DNA of 64,000 nucleotides from Dentipellis sp. KUC8613 (lineage: Eukaryota; Basidiomycota; Agaricomycetes; Russulales; Hericiaceae): NCBI GenBank assembly GCA_002286715.1, contig NSJX01000017.1, positions 421,244-485,243 of the forward strand, given 5' to 3'. The position numbers were made by a program, and so were the translations under genes. The notes below the pieces were generated by a model that worked only from the letters and a program-made list of their open reading frames with translations, had not been told where the DNA came from and ran no database searches. Below, piece after piece: positions 11,458 to 31,272 of this stretch. The first letter of the stretch is position 1; every line of letters begins with the position of its first letter.

Positions 11458-14400
11458 AGAGCCAAGGAGGGCAAGACGTACCCGACGATCCGCCCCCGCA
11501 CGCGTACTAAACCGCGTCGCAGTGACGACCCGCCGCTTGCGCGGGTCCACCGCGCCGACCGCCACATCCGGCGTCTCGACGACCGCGACGAGCTTCGGCG
11601 GCGCGGTCAGCACCGCCGCGCGCCCGAAGCGCACCGCGAACGAGTCCATCGGGCCCGCGGAGCGGCCGAGCGGGCTGCCGGGCGAGCGCGCGCCCGAGAG
11701 CGACATGCGGCCCTTGCCGCCCCCGGAGGAGCCGCTCGTGGACTGCGGCGCGCCGACGCCGAGCGAGCTGCGGCGCGAGGGCGTCGTGAAGGACGAGGTG
11801 GAGCGCGAGAGCGAGGAGATGGTGCGGATGCGCGGGGCGGATGCGGACGCGGCGAGCGTTGTCGATGCGGAGAGCGTCGTCGTGGGCGAGGCTGTGGAGT
11901 CGGTGGGCGAGGTCACGGTCGCTTGTTCTTCGGCTTCTGTCCATTGCAGGTGCAGGATGATTGATTTCGTGGCGCACTGGAGGGCAGGGTCAGCGAGAGT
12001 AAGGATGAGGCTGTATGGGACGCGCGCTCTTACCGTCATTTGTGTGCCCTGCGCCGCGAACCACTGCAACATGTTATTCGGCGCCATACCCACATTGTAC
12101 AGCTTTGAATTCAACACTGGGTCTCCGGCGCCCAGCTCCGACAGCTTGAACTGCGAGATCATCTCGCGGCGGCCTGCCGTCGCCCGTCACCCGTCAGCCC
12201 AGCCCAACCCAACAACCCAGAAGGAGCTCACGAATCGAGAACACCCGAACGATACCATCGATCGTCACGCTGACCACACGCTCGCCCTCCTCCGCCGAGC
12301 CGCCGCTGATCAGCTGCACGCCAATGTTGACCGTCGTCTGCTGCCCGAACCGCACGATCTTCGTGCCCGCGCGCCAGTCCCAGCAGACCAGGGCTTTGTC
12401 TGCGCCTGCAGACACGAGGTTCTTGGACGAAAGCGCGACGGCACGAATGCCGTTTAGATGTCCGGCGAGTTGTTGCAGGGGGTTAAAGGTCAGGGAGGAG
12501 AACAGGTGCACACGGCTGCAAGCGCGTCAGGACTTTGTTCATCAATGGGTATGTTGTAACTCACCCGACGTCGTGGAAACCGACGACGAACACCTCTGTG
12601 AAGTATTCACGACGACTCAGTATACCACATACACCGCATGGGAAGAGCACTCGTCACCTTCGTCCGCCAAGAAATCCACACAGCTCACAGGCTTCTTCAC
12701 CTGGAGACACTTCTTCAGCTCGCCGGTCTCGATATCCCAGAACCGGATCGTCTCGTCGTACGAGCCGCTAATGAGCCTCTTGCCTACCGTGCAATACGCC
12801 AATTAGCTCACAATAACTGCGACAGAGCCAATAGAGGGTGAAGGGAGCTGCGTACCTCTCAAAAGAAGCGTGGTGCAGAAATTCGTGTGCCCATTGAGGA
12901 AGCGCACGCTCTGCGGGAGCGCATTGCGGAAGTTGGACTCGCGGTGGTGCAGCGAGCGGTATAGCGGTTCCCTAACACGAGCGTGAACACAAATTAAATC
13001 CGGGAAGCGAACAAGAGGGATGAGGACCCACCAGCCCGCGGGCGACGCAGGGGGTTTCAGCGGCATGGGATCGGTCGCTGTCAACCTCAAACAGTGGAAC
13101 TTCCAGAGCGCCGGCATGTGTACCATTTCCTGCCACTTCTTCGAAACCTACGTGCGCGCCGGATCAGCTGTCTATTTCGCGCCTTCTGCACGCCCAGGTT
13201 GGAGCAGATGGGGGGTAGGTGGGCCACGTACCGGCTCGACAGCAACGAGCTCCTGCACGGTGAGATGCTTGAAGATCTTGAGCGTCAGGTCGGGCGCGAG
13301 GTTCCCGACGATGTCGAATGTCGACTTCGCGTATTTCTCCAGGAGGAGAATTTGCAGTCGGATATCGCCGGGCATGCATGCTATTTCACGAGACGAACGG
13401 AGTAATTAGTCAATGATACAGAAGAACAAGTCACGAAGAACCGTACAGTCCAGAATAATGCTTATTCTGGGGAATGGATAGCGAACAGCGAATAAGCAAC
13501 TAATGAAACGCCACAAGCAGGTGCGACTTACAGCCTCATCCGCTCGTCGCGGCTCAGTCCCCGGATTGCCTTGCGGACTTCCGTCTCATTGAACTCGCCA
13601 TGCGAGCCCTTCAGCGCGCGCAGCAGATCGACGTCGCCATCGTCACTGTCTTCGTCACCACGATAGCCGCTCCAATAGCCACCCTTGCGCTTCTTACCAC
13701 CGCAGGTGCAATATTCGTCGCTGTCCTGTACGAGGGCCATGCCGCCGCTCTGCCGCTCCCGCTCGCGCAGCACGCGTACCTCTGCCTGGAGTGCGTGCAG
13801 CTGTGCGGCCGTTGCAGCTTGTGCACGTTCCAGCAGGCGTTTGTAGTGGAGCAGCTTTTTCGTGTGGATCGAAAGAAGTGTGTCCATGCCGGCTTGGAAC
13901 TGCAGACGGATTACCTCAACGCGACGTCACCGAAGAGAGCAGAAATAGAAAACGCACGTCCTCGTCGACATCTCCATCCCCCGCATCCGTGACCATCTCC
14001 AGGGTCATATCATCGCCGTCCCAGATGGACATAGCCTGGCCCATGTCTTCATCCCCGTCAATCGTAAGCCTCAACGTAGGCGAGTCGGTGCCCGTGGGCG
14101 GCGAGAACGCCGGGCTCGCGGTGAGAACGGACGCGCCCGACCCGCTGCGGGGCTTCTGCTGCTTCGAGCCCGACCGGGACATCGCGGTCGACTTCTTGGT
14201 CGGCGTACCGCCGAGGTTGCTCTTCGACGGCGTCTTGCGGATCGAGCCCGCTGTGGACTTGTTTGCCGACTTCGACTTGGGGCTCGGGGACATGTGGTTG
14301 ATGTGAGGCGAGGAGAGCTGCGTCTTGGGCGAGCCGGACGACCTGCCCATGTCGCCTGCGGGAGAGGGGAAGGATTTGACGCGCGAACGCGGCGTAGACG

Positions 14401-14893
14401 GGATCGTGTTCATGTTCTGGATATCCTGCAGCTGCGACGAGTGGTCTGTAGAGTTGAAAAGCGAATTCGAGCGACTCCGGGATGCACTGGCAGACGCTGC
14501 AACCGGGGGCGGCTTGTACGCGGACGGGATCGGGCGGGCATTGGAGTTGGCGCGTGCGGGGGGCGTGGGCGTGGAGGGGAGGGCCACGCTGGAGGTGGAC
14601 AGCGAGGAGCTGGTGTTGGCGTAGCCCTGCGGGGGAGCGGATTGGCGCCGGGCGGACAAGGAGGGAATGGACGTGTGACCCACGCGTCTGGTCGAGGGCG
14701 AGTCGAGCGACGAGCGCGAGCTGCCGTTCAGCGTCTGCGGCGTGACGGTCCCGCTCGCGTTGCTGTCGTTGCTCAGAAGCGACGCGTTTGAGATCGTGCG
14801 CGGTTTGACGACGCCAGCTTTCCCTGCTGTCGACGAGCGACGCGATATACGCGTCGTGGTCTCCGACGGCCCTCCCGATCTGCGAGATGACAT
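10807..14893 (-). CDS. F-box/WD40-repeat protein (SCF substrate adaptor)
   Basis: Likely substrate-recognition subunit of an SCF ubiquitin ligase: the F-box would bind Skp1 and the WD40 propeller the target. Start ATG at 14893. Order: Ser/Thr/Pro-rich disordered region (about 312 aa, exon 13958-14893) with basic stretches; a coiled-coil-like segment ([12 protein letters not shown], about 13850); the F-box ([20 protein letters not shown], about 13220-13340, continuing VSKKWQEM and MPALWKF); WD40 repeats from LNGHTNFC through [49 protein letters not shown] and [15 protein letters not shown]; a second Ser-rich insert (about 11800-11950); and a last blade ending [25 protein letters not shown] with an acidic tail, stop at 10807. 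The final exon (10807 to about 10920) joins through a TA/C split Tyr codon. A 20-nt exon lies at 13447-13466. Roughly 1,050-1,100 residues. The exact family member is not assigned. Confidence 0.85.
11384..11456. repeat. ~73-nt poly(A)/poly(T) tract inside an intron
   Basis: A nearly uninterrupted A run on the plus strand, which is poly(T) in the sense strand of the F-box/WD gene. It sits in the 139-nt intron 11343-11481, whose GTACGT donor and TGCAG acceptor keep the frame in phase 0. Length may be affected by sequencing or assembly. Confidence 0.85.
13447..13466 (-). other. 20-nt micro-exon of the F-box/WD gene
   Basis: Without it the exon ending DERMRL (phase 2) cannot join in frame to the F-box exon beginning [10 protein letters not shown]. 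The short exon is bounded by CCCCAG and GTACGG and restores the frame; a second acceptor six bases inside would give a 14-nt exon in the same frame. The downstream intron has a good TGACTAAT branch site. Confidence 0.6.
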
Positions 14894-15488
14894 GCTGGCA
14901 GCGCGCAATGGTTGGAAACGAACGTTGAATACGCGTATTGACGCGACGCAATGAGCTACTCACCTGGCTTAGTCCACCTCCAATACACAAGTTCCCAAGA
15001 CGATCTCAGATATATGAGAAATCCGCAGTTCCGAGCTGTATAAACGATCTGAAGTAGTGGCAGAACTGCACCCGGGAAGAAGGCCCGATCTCTCCTACCA
15101 ACTTGACGCGACAACAATAGGCTCTTCACGAACAGGCGATAATCAAGAAGCAAGGAGTAGACAAGACTCGGTCGAGGAGTTTAGGGTATGGCGGGCGTGG
15201 GGGGAATGAGGTGAAGACGGACTAAACTGAAGGAGCGCGTCGTCGTCGCAAGCGCGCGTTTCTCACGTGTTGCGAAGCCAACAACGCGGCAAAGCGTCAC
15301 GGTCTCGGGCTTTTTCTTCTGACATGTGAACCAGGCAAACAAAGTGCAAATCCATTCCAGTGCGCAGAGTACCAAGTACACAATAAATTACATGGAGCCC
15401 GAGTCCCCTTATATGACAGAGATATAGACAGATAGGACAGATATTACATAGCAGATAGAATGGGTGCGATGCGATGTGCGAGGAGCAA
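14894..15488. other. Intergenic between two minus-strand genes
   Basis: Holds the 5' flank of the F-box/WD gene and the 3' flank of the BEACH gene. Nothing coding is supported. Confidence 0.5.
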
Positions 15489-23291
<7,803 letters not shown>

Positions 23292-23909
23292 GTCTTGTTG
23301 TACACTAACTGCATGAGCCTCGGGTGAAGCCTATGCTAGTCGATACACTTTGACATTCGGCAACTGCGAGTTACTGAAGGACGGCGAAGCACAGCTAAGC
23401 GCCCGCATCAGTTGGTAATTGAGGGCACGTGGCCGTAACTGCGCGGCATCCTCCGGTCCGGCCATCTCCGTTTGGCCACGCCTTCGTCGCCTGCCCAGTT
23501 GCTTTCATCCTCCCTCTCAACATCTCTTCCCCCCTTACAATCTCAATCTCTTGCTTTACTTTGCGTCAGAAGGAGGGCGTTCATATTTTTCTATGTGGTG
23601 CATACAGGTTCTCCTCGAGTATAGGTACGTATCAAACGCCTTCGTCCTCATGACAATGTCTCCGGTCTCGATGTTCTTCTAGGATTGGGTAGCTACGATA
23701 TCAACATTATTCGATACCTTCATCCCTTTCTTTATGCTATTACATCTTATCCCGCTTTATCGACCTCCCGATGCTCCTTAGGCGTCCATGAGTGAGATTC
23801 TTAGTTTCGGGTCACAGAGTTCAACTTCCCGTTGCAACAAGGACGAACCGTTATACTATCAGGTAAATTTATCGTACTGCGCATCTACTCTACAAATGAA
23901 TGACTCTGA
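23292..23909. other. Intergenic, upstream of the BEACH gene
   Basis: Contains pyrimidine-rich tracts around 23480-23720. No gene supported; probably 5' region of the BEACH gene and 3' flank of the next gene. Confidence 0.45.
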
Positions 23910-25079
23910 TTATTTCTCTGGAAGTAAAGATTTTTCCACCGCTCTTCGAACCCTATAATCAATATATCTTTGTGTCGCCATCTCGATATTGCACAATCGC
24001 CCCTCCAAGGTTGGCAACTACAATCAACGTCAAAAATGTGTGGGATGTCTCGGGATGGTTGGGCGAACTTACGTGATCCATCACATTGCTGGGCAGCGTC
24101 CGCCTGTTTTTCTTCGATGTTCCTGGTGCGTCTTCTGTCTCTTTGCTCTCGCTGTCGGATCTGGGGTATGGACGAGGGGGAAGTTCCGTCGGACCGTGCT
24201 CAAATGCTGGCGGACAGGATTCCACTCTTACTGGCTCGACCTGCATTGGTTCCGTACCCGGCTTCTCCACAGGAAATGTGATAAACATGCTCCCCGACGG
24301 CAGCATGGTCGACTGCGAGTTGTCGACCATGTTATGGAACCGGCGATTTTGTGGGACGTCCGTCGCTTTTCGGGGCGGTCGATTGCTTGGAGCGCGAGTC
24401 TTTCCAGATGGAGGTGCGGAAACCCGCCTGCGCTTGGCGGGAGGCGTCTCGTCTAGCGGCGTTGACACGTCGCTGGATCCGAAGGACATGGAAGACGGCG
24501 ATGATGTCGGGCGGGGCGTCTGGCTCCAGTACTCCATCGAAGACGCATCCCCGAGGTGGCCACGTGTAGGACGCGCGTCGGGCGGTAGGTAATATCCTGG
24601 ATGCTCGTATCCCGCGCCACCGCGGTGTTGGCTCGGGTATGTTTCAAAGTCCATCATATGCTCGCCCGTTACTGCGCTAGTGGATGGAAAAGAAGAGGTG
24701 TGCAGATGGCTTGATGATGCTAAATTGGCCCGGAGGGGGTCATATCCGGGGTTGTTGCTGATCGGTGCTGAGAAGACAGTGCGGCAAAACATAGTAAGTA
24801 CCTTCCGCTGGCCGGGTCTACCTTTTGTTCTCACACTCACCGACGTTGTACCCAGAGGACGCGTATGCATGTTGCGAGGAGCTTGGGTCGAGCCAGGCAG
24901 AGCCAGCAGATTGAGACGGTACCCGTGCATTAGACGACTGTGGATCACGATTTCTTGGAAATCGCGTTTCATCCACATAACCTGGGGAGTTTAGATCAGT
25001 CATCAGCGCGTTTCTATTGTCTGGAGATATGTTGTGGGTACTGACCGTATTCAGGGTAATTTTCATGCTGCCGGTCCAT
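23910..25079 (-). CDS. Nuclear-type hypothetical protein, 325 aa
   Basis: Not recognised. Four exons, 25046-25079, 24841-24981, 24073-24767 and 23910-24017, sum to 326 codons. It starts MDRQHENYPEYGYVDE. Most of the chain is Ser/Pro/Tyr-rich and probably disordered. Near the centre is a basic stretch, PPAKRRRVSAPP followed by NRPPRK, that looks like a bipartite nuclear localisation signal. Then comes a more ordered segment with RRFHNMVDNSQS and SGSMFITFPVEKPG, an acidic/Ser patch (RSDSESKETEDAPGTS), and a charged helical end, TQRYIDYRVRRAVEKSLLPE. A DNA- or chromatin-linked role is possible but inferred only from composition. All four exons fit splice signals and phases (1, 1, 0). Confidence 0.65.
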
Positions 25080-27471
25080 CGTCGAGAGGTATATGAGGGG
25101 TATAATATGGGCAGCAGCGAGGACGCGAAGTTGGGATGGCCGGTGCCAGAAAGTAAGTTCCAGCCAGTCTATGCGCTTGACAGATCGAGGGGTTTTAACA
25201 CTGGTTGTTTATAGACGCGCAGTTTTGGCGCCCGAAATTTACAGGTTCGATGAGTCGACCTTCGCGAGGCGTATTTGTGCAATAGCGCTCTACTGAAAAC
25301 TTGAAACTTCCTCACAGCAAAACCGGCTGACGAATGCAGTGCGCGTAAGGACGCAAGCACGGTGGGTCTTCAACTTTGTACATTTACATACATAGGGAAC
25401 CTAGATCCCAAAGCAGTGAGAGTGGCTGAAACAGACTCTCTCGCTTGATGCACCTTCGCTGACTGACGCACTGGACCTTTTCAGGGGAGGAGGGTAATAC
25501 CTCTCACCTACTGATATGTTGTTCAGCACTCTTTTACATGATGAAAGTGCAGTGGATGACTGAACTCGGACGTGACTAATGGCCTCCGCACTGTAGAGCC
25601 ACTCTGCAGGTGTTTTCGCCTCTTATCGTGGGTCTCCAATATCCGCCTGCCAATTTGGGAAAGTAAGAACGCTCCGCGAATTACGAGCGCCGGAGCTGTG
25701 CAACGATCACCAGGGACTTCCGTCCATTCTGCGGTCTTCTATTCCGAGGAAATGGTCCTTTTCTCAGCACAGGCTATAGCGCAAGGAGGTACTTCGTGGA
25801 GAATTTCCTCGTGTAGGGGTGTGTATTTACCTGTTTGTTGCCAGCCGCCCTGATCAGATGGAACCCGCGTGCTGAAACCGCTGGAATACCGTCACTACGA
25901 CCGCATTCCGCAATCAATCACTGCTCCAGACGCAGCGTCGACGCATGGTGGTGGCGTACACATCACCGATTAGAAGACTGTTTTCCGACGTGATCTACTG
26001 CGTATGCCATCCTCGCCAGCTGCCCGTGGCACGGGGTCAACCCACAAAGTACCTTTTCGCGACCCACACCAAAATCGCGGCGTAGCCGTGGGCGGCTACG
26101 GAGCTGATATGGAGTTAGGCTCGCCTTTACCGAAGGCGTGGATGCACGGACAGTTGCGTAGCAGAAGCGCGATCATCCTCTCTAACGAGCAGATCTGTGG
26201 GATCCAGTATCCCCGAATAGATGCAAACAGCTCTGATGTTAAAATAAAACATCTAGAACTGATCCTAAGGGCATTTCGTGAAGGGGGCCGTTTGAATGCC
26301 GGCGTGGAGATTAACGCCTCGGACTGAAGGTCGTCGGCTACGACGAGGTCAGAAAGCCTGAGGCGCCCGACGTACCGGCATGTGAAAGTACGATAATATC
26401 TCGGACGCCACCGGACTAGGGTTCGATACGAACGTGGGGTCGGTAAGAGCCTTTGGCTTGCCAGTTGCCACTTTCTCGAGCAACGGAACAAAGCTGTGTC
26501 ACAGAAGTGTCAGATTGTGGGCAGTCGATGGCCTAGCTTCGAAGCTGTATCGGGCTAATGCGAGGAGCTATGCGGTCAATTTCCTATCCTGCAAAAAATA
26601 GAGGGGGCGTTGAGCGCAGTATGGCATTTCTGTCCGATAGACTATCGGCTTTCAGAGACCTTGGTGGAGGTGTTCCACGGTATCTGCTTGACAATATGCC
26701 GGGCGAATTCACAAGGCAAGAACAAGGTTGCATTAGAAGACCGTGCTACCCGGTGAAGTTGCGTGAGTAGACTGCAGCATCAATTACCGAGTCGAGTGTC
26801 TGCCAACTCGAATGTCCTCGGAAACACGTCATCCAAAACTGACCAGTATTATTAAGGCAATGCGAGCATACGCCTACGAACCCAGGGCTTCTGCGGGCAT
26901 CGAGGAATACTGTAGACACACACAGAAACCAGGCAGTCATCTGTTTAACGAAATTGTCAGAACAGACGCAATGCACCAACGCGATGATGAGAAATCAAGA
27001 AATCCGAGGACTTGTTGAATCATCAAAGTGCAGTAATGCACTTACATAGTCGTGGGGTGCACTCCCGACCTCGTGAAGCGACCAGGGCCCCGCGCATACA
27101 ATAACTCGATTGCGCTGATCCAAGGGCTTGATCGTCGCGGCGACCCGAATAGCTGCCGATACTGAGTTGCGATCAGGTTCATCAAATCTGGTGACACTTA
27201 TGAGCTGCAGCCTCCGTCCTCTTCGCAGTTGCTGCCGGCGGAGCAGAGGTGATAGAAGGAATGGCAGATGGCGAAGCGAGCGCCTTGCAATCATCGCGTC
27301 TATCGTGTCCAGCGTTTGGACCATACCTTTTCCCAAGCCTTCAAGAAAACCAAGGAACCGTAGGTTGTCTTTCGCCCCACAAGGGTAACGCCATGGAGAT
27401 ATCTAAGCAGCCGCTGGCTTTCGTTCGGACTTTATTCTGCGTCGCGGACTAATTTATACGGGACGAACGGA
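25080..27471. other. 2.4 kb without supported genes
   Basis: Several short open frames occur on both strands, but none has a domain, plausible splice partners or consistent codon use. No repeat or mobile-element ends were seen. Confidence 0.45.
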
Positions 27472-28509
27472 TTATATCGATGGCGGTGCAAAGTCTAGGA
27501 TTGATTTTGGCGCCCGAAGTATTGATATCGGCTGATCGAAAACTACAAAATTCTGGACCTCCTGGGACGGCGAAAAGTCATCCAAGGATGTTGCGCGTAA
27601 ATTCCGAACGTTGAAGAGCATGAACCAGCTCGTGGGTGTGGGATTAATTCCGCAATTGCTGTGCAAAGAATCGAAGGACGAAAACTCACGAAGCCCATTG
27701 TCGATCCGAACACTCAGAAGTCTGAAGAGATGAAAGAGAATGCTTGGAGGAGTGTAGTGGAGGTTTACGGCAGACGCGTAGTCGTTACGTGTCATGAGCC
27801 TCAGTTTGGATACCCGAATGCCAAACTGGTCTTTCCACCGCGCCTTTGTCAGGCCCATTCTGGAAATTTCTCGATAACGCACGGAGTTCATAAAACGGAG
27901 CGTACTCGGGGAAGTAACTTGCGGTCCTGTCCACTCGCTGCGCGGCGCGGAGGTAATTGCCACAGTGGGTCGACGCAGAGTTCCGCAGTTCTGTGCGTGG
28001 ATCCGGTCAGATTTTCGACGGAGTAGAGCCATGGAGCTTACGACAATCTGTGCAATTTTTCGAAATGAGTCGCAGAGGAAAAGCAAGAAAGGTACAGAAG
28101 TCTGCAAATTTGAAAATCGAAAATTGACCCCCGGAGCTCGAGCGGATGTTGCATACATTCGACGCACGGCGCCTGGTAGCATATTGGAGCATGAAAAGCG
28201 AGCATCCGGGGACAGTAGTACGCGGGAGGTACGGGTGGGAACCCATTGAAATGTCCAAAAACCCACGTCAGGTCCGGGTAAAAATACACATGTAATCGCT
28301 ACAGCGTAGGCCATGGCAAAAAAAGGTTGGCCGACTGAATAAAGGGAAGTTAGCGGACGGGAATGGTATTCATATTGATAATTTACCTGAGACACTTGCT
28401 GCCCATCCAAGACCACAGACCGGTCTCCCCCACCCGCTGTGTACCCAGTCCCAATCTGGACATCCTTCGTACGCAATCGGAGGCGTTGGGAATCCACGAT
28501 GCGCGTCAT
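27472..28509 (-). CDS. Doubtful open frame of 345 codons
   Basis: A frame open for 345 codons starts at ATG 28509, only 50 bases downstream of the P1 stop codon, and ends at 27472. No domain is recognised and the later part looks compositionally random. The first 41 codons (MTRIVDSQRLRLRTKDVQIG onward) end at a plausible intron (GTAAAT donor, CTAAC branch site, TTCAG acceptor, about 28338-28386). If used, this splice leads to a stop after 11 more codons and a peptide of about 52 residues. It may be a decayed gene, a short gene or chance. Confidence 0.2.
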   Translation of the reverse strand: MTRIVDSQRLRLRTKDVQIGTGYTAGGGDRSVVLDGQQVSQVNYQYEYHSRPLTSLYSVGQPFFAMAYAVAITCVFLPGPDVGFWTFQWVPTRTSRVLLSPDARFSCSNMLPGAVRRMYATSARAPGVNFRFSNLQTSVPFLLFLCDSFRKIAQIVVSSMALLRRKSDRIHAQNCGTLRRPTVAITSAPRSEWTGPQVTSPSTLRFMNSVRYREISRMGLTKARWKDQFGIRVSKLRLMTRNDYASAVNLHYTPPSILFHLFRLLSVRIDNGLREFSSFDSLHSNCGINPTPTSWFMLFNVRNLRATSLDDFSPSQEVQNFVVFDQPISILRAPKSILDFAPPSI

Positions 28510-28559
28510 GATTTACCCTCACAAGATGCCCCATCAACCAGGGTAGACGGCGCCGCATT

Positions 28560-31272
28560 TCAGGAAACAATCTGCTCGTCTACCTCCATCGTAACTTCCA
28601 TCGCCCCCTCTCCCATCCTCGACAGCTTGATAAACGCATCCAACAACGCTGGGACGACAAACGGCTCGCGGCACTCGCGCCGCACGTCCTCCAAGACCCG
28701 ACGCTCTGACGCCAACGTCTGCTCAGCCGCCTGGCGAGCGGACCGCTCGATCATCAACACCGTGCGCATCTCGTTCACCTGTGCCTCAAGAGCAGCCACC
28801 GCATCTGCAAAAAATGCCATCAGCTTCCCGTCCTCGAACCACATGCGGAAGACTCAGAAGGCACGCACCAAGAACATCCGGCTTCGATTCCGCCTCGCCA
28901 AGATGAGACCCGGGAGCCTCGGTTCGTAGTCGCACGAGGCGCTCAGTGACCTCATCCTCGCGCTTGCGTTTGCGTGTCACTTCTTCCGTCGCCACTGCGA
29001 GCGCGCGGTCTGCGTCGTCCTTCGCCTTCTTGGCGCTCTCAAGTATAGACGTCCACTTGAGTATCCTTTCGTGGCTCAGGACGTGCTGCGCCGGATGCGC
29101 ATCAGCGGATACCGCGTGCAGGGCGTGTGAGGGGCCCTCTGCGGGAACTAGCCACGAGGTTGAAGGTGGTTGTTTCAAAGTCGGCGGAACGTCTGTGTTC
29201 GGTTGCGGCACACTAGAGGTAGCGGGCGCAAGTGTGGTATCAACCACGCTGGATGAACCAGGAGCAGTCGGAGCACCAGTAGACGAGCTTGCAGGTGCAA
29301 AGACCGTATGCGACGTCGTGGCGGACGTTGTTGGTGCAGCTGTGCTTTTCGTACTCGTCGGCGACGCAATAACCGACCATCCGGGTTTTCCAAACATGGG
29401 CTGGTTGATTGCTGTGCCTCCAATTATACCACCAGTCTCCCTCTCCCTCTGCGCCGGCTTCTCCGCAACGAGAGCGGGCGGCGCATTCGACGGAGCAGTT
29501 GCAGCCTTAGGAGCTGAGGCTGCTACATTGGGAGACCCACCCCCGTGCGCATCGGAGGCGAGTGGTGGAGCTCTCGACGGCGGTTTTGCCGACACGGCGG
29601 TTGTACTTGACGTCCCAGTGAAAATTGACGTGCCTTGAGCGGAAGGCGTCGAAGGTCCGGAGCGTGCTGGTGTGGCCGTTCCTTTCGCACTTGACGGTGA
29701 GGCACCGGCTGACCAGCCTGGTTTTCCGAAGACAGGTTGGGACGCCGCCGCCCCGGCAAGACCGCCAGTCGCCACTTTCAGCACTGGTTTCTCTGCAGCA
29801 GGCGGCTTCGCGGGGGTGTTCTGTGCAGATGTATCAAGATTGCCACTTCCAAATGGCTGTTGACGGGTAATCGGAAACCGGGCAGGACTGGGTGAGATCG
29901 ACGTTCGTCCTGCAGCCTTCACATAAGCGGTGGTCATGGACGCCACCAATGAATCTACAGGGGTCTCCTGTCTTGCTTTGGGCGTCGTCTGGGAAGCATT
30001 CGAAGGCGTTAAAAAGGTCGTCGGTAACTTCGACGCCTCCGCATTAGTACCAGCAGAACTGCTTGTTCCTGAAAGAGGTCTACCAACGGGTTGAGCTTTC
30101 GCAGGCGTAGCGGTACTATTTGGGTTCCTGGGTATACCGACTGTAGGTACTGGAGGTGCCTTCGGGAATGGAGAGCCAGTGGATGAAGTACACGTGGAAA
30201 CATTTGGGGTCGTGGCGGCGGCGATAGACGGAGTAACAAGTGAAGGTGGCTTTTGAGCGAGCGGGGATGAATTCGGGACTTGTGCCCCGGCCGGAACAGG
30301 TAACAAGGATCTTGGGTTTAGTGATGACTTTGTAGTAGGAGCAGATCCCAGCGAGTCGGCTGTGGAAGCACTAGAAACATGGACCGCTGATGACGATGTG
30401 CCCGCTGCACTTGTACTCGAGGGTGCTTCAATCGTGGAGGCAGATGTCGAAACTGCGACAGGATGCACAGTTACGGCAGGTGTAGACGAGGGACCCGCGA
30501 TACTCATGCTCGATTGCGTTGCCGGTGAAGAGAGGAAAGACGGCGTCGAAGAGGTGGACGGGAGGCCTGCAGCGCGTTCACCAGCATTTTGGAATGCCGA
30601 CATAACCATAGCGTAGATCGCCGCCTTGCTTGGGGGGTTTGGCCCATGTCTACTGCTTCCAGACACCTGCAATATTGGTTGCACTGATTTTGGAATGCGA
30701 TCACTATCGGGCCACAGGTCATATCTTCGGATAAAGATGCGAGAAACAGTACTAAGGTCAGCTTCTGTGTCTAGAAAGCGATCTGCACAATTACGCACAC
30801 TTGCAATAACGATCTATTCGTGATTTCTTTGTTTAGCATTAACGAAAGACACACACATGAGGATAACACGCACATGCCGCACACATCCAAATCAGAGCTT
30901 TCCAGGTCGTTTACTCTTTTTTCAAGCGTGTGGTACATCGTCTGGACATCAGAAATAAAATGAGGTTTCGAGTCAGATCCTCGCCCTCACTAATGGCCGC
31001 AGCCCGCATTCGATTCAATTACGCACACTACTCCGTGTTGTATCCCATATCAGCTCAAGTGACCCAGCCTCTCTCCCCCTGCGAATATTTGTCGTCTTTG
31101 GATTGCAGCTTTGCAGCCGCAGTCGGGTAAAGTCTTCGCGCAGCCGCGTCACGATATACTGTGGGACATCGGGCCAGTCGTCCTCGTCGAGTTCGTCGAT
31201 GTCGTCGGCAACTGAGCCTCTGTAAACCAATCGCATGATGAGTGTGACATCCTCATGCATGTAGCCGCGCAT
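28560..31272 (-). CDS. P1: unrecognised nuclear-type protein, paralogue of P2 (829 aa)
   Basis: Function unknown. Four exons: 31027-31272, 30874-30941, 28869-30799 and 28560-28804; total 830 codons, intron phases 0, 2 and 1. N-terminal domain (about 140 aa, first three exons) with DVTLIMRLVYRG, LREDFTRLRLQSCNPKTTN, LIWDTT and RRYDLWPDSDRIPKSVQP. A ~500-aa Ser/Thr/Pro/Ala-rich disordered centre contains two copies of a module around QPVFGKPGWS / QPMFGKPGWS. Then a basic, probably nuclear-localising helix (TRKRKREDEVTERLVRLR), and in exon 4 a coiled coil ending in RRECREPFVVPALLDAF. The conserved part begins at MRGYMHEDV, so I chose ATG 31272; an upstream in-frame ATG at 31602 would add 110 Ser/Gly-rich residues. 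The acceptor before exon 3 is AAG rather than the usual CAG/TAG, yet the phase fits. P2 has the same exon plan. Confidence 0.75.

Noticed and set aside
11182..12457. Long plus-strand frames (260 and 413 codons) with poly-lysine
   Set aside because: They are antisense to the F-box/WD exons; the lysine run is only the poly(A) tract of an intron.
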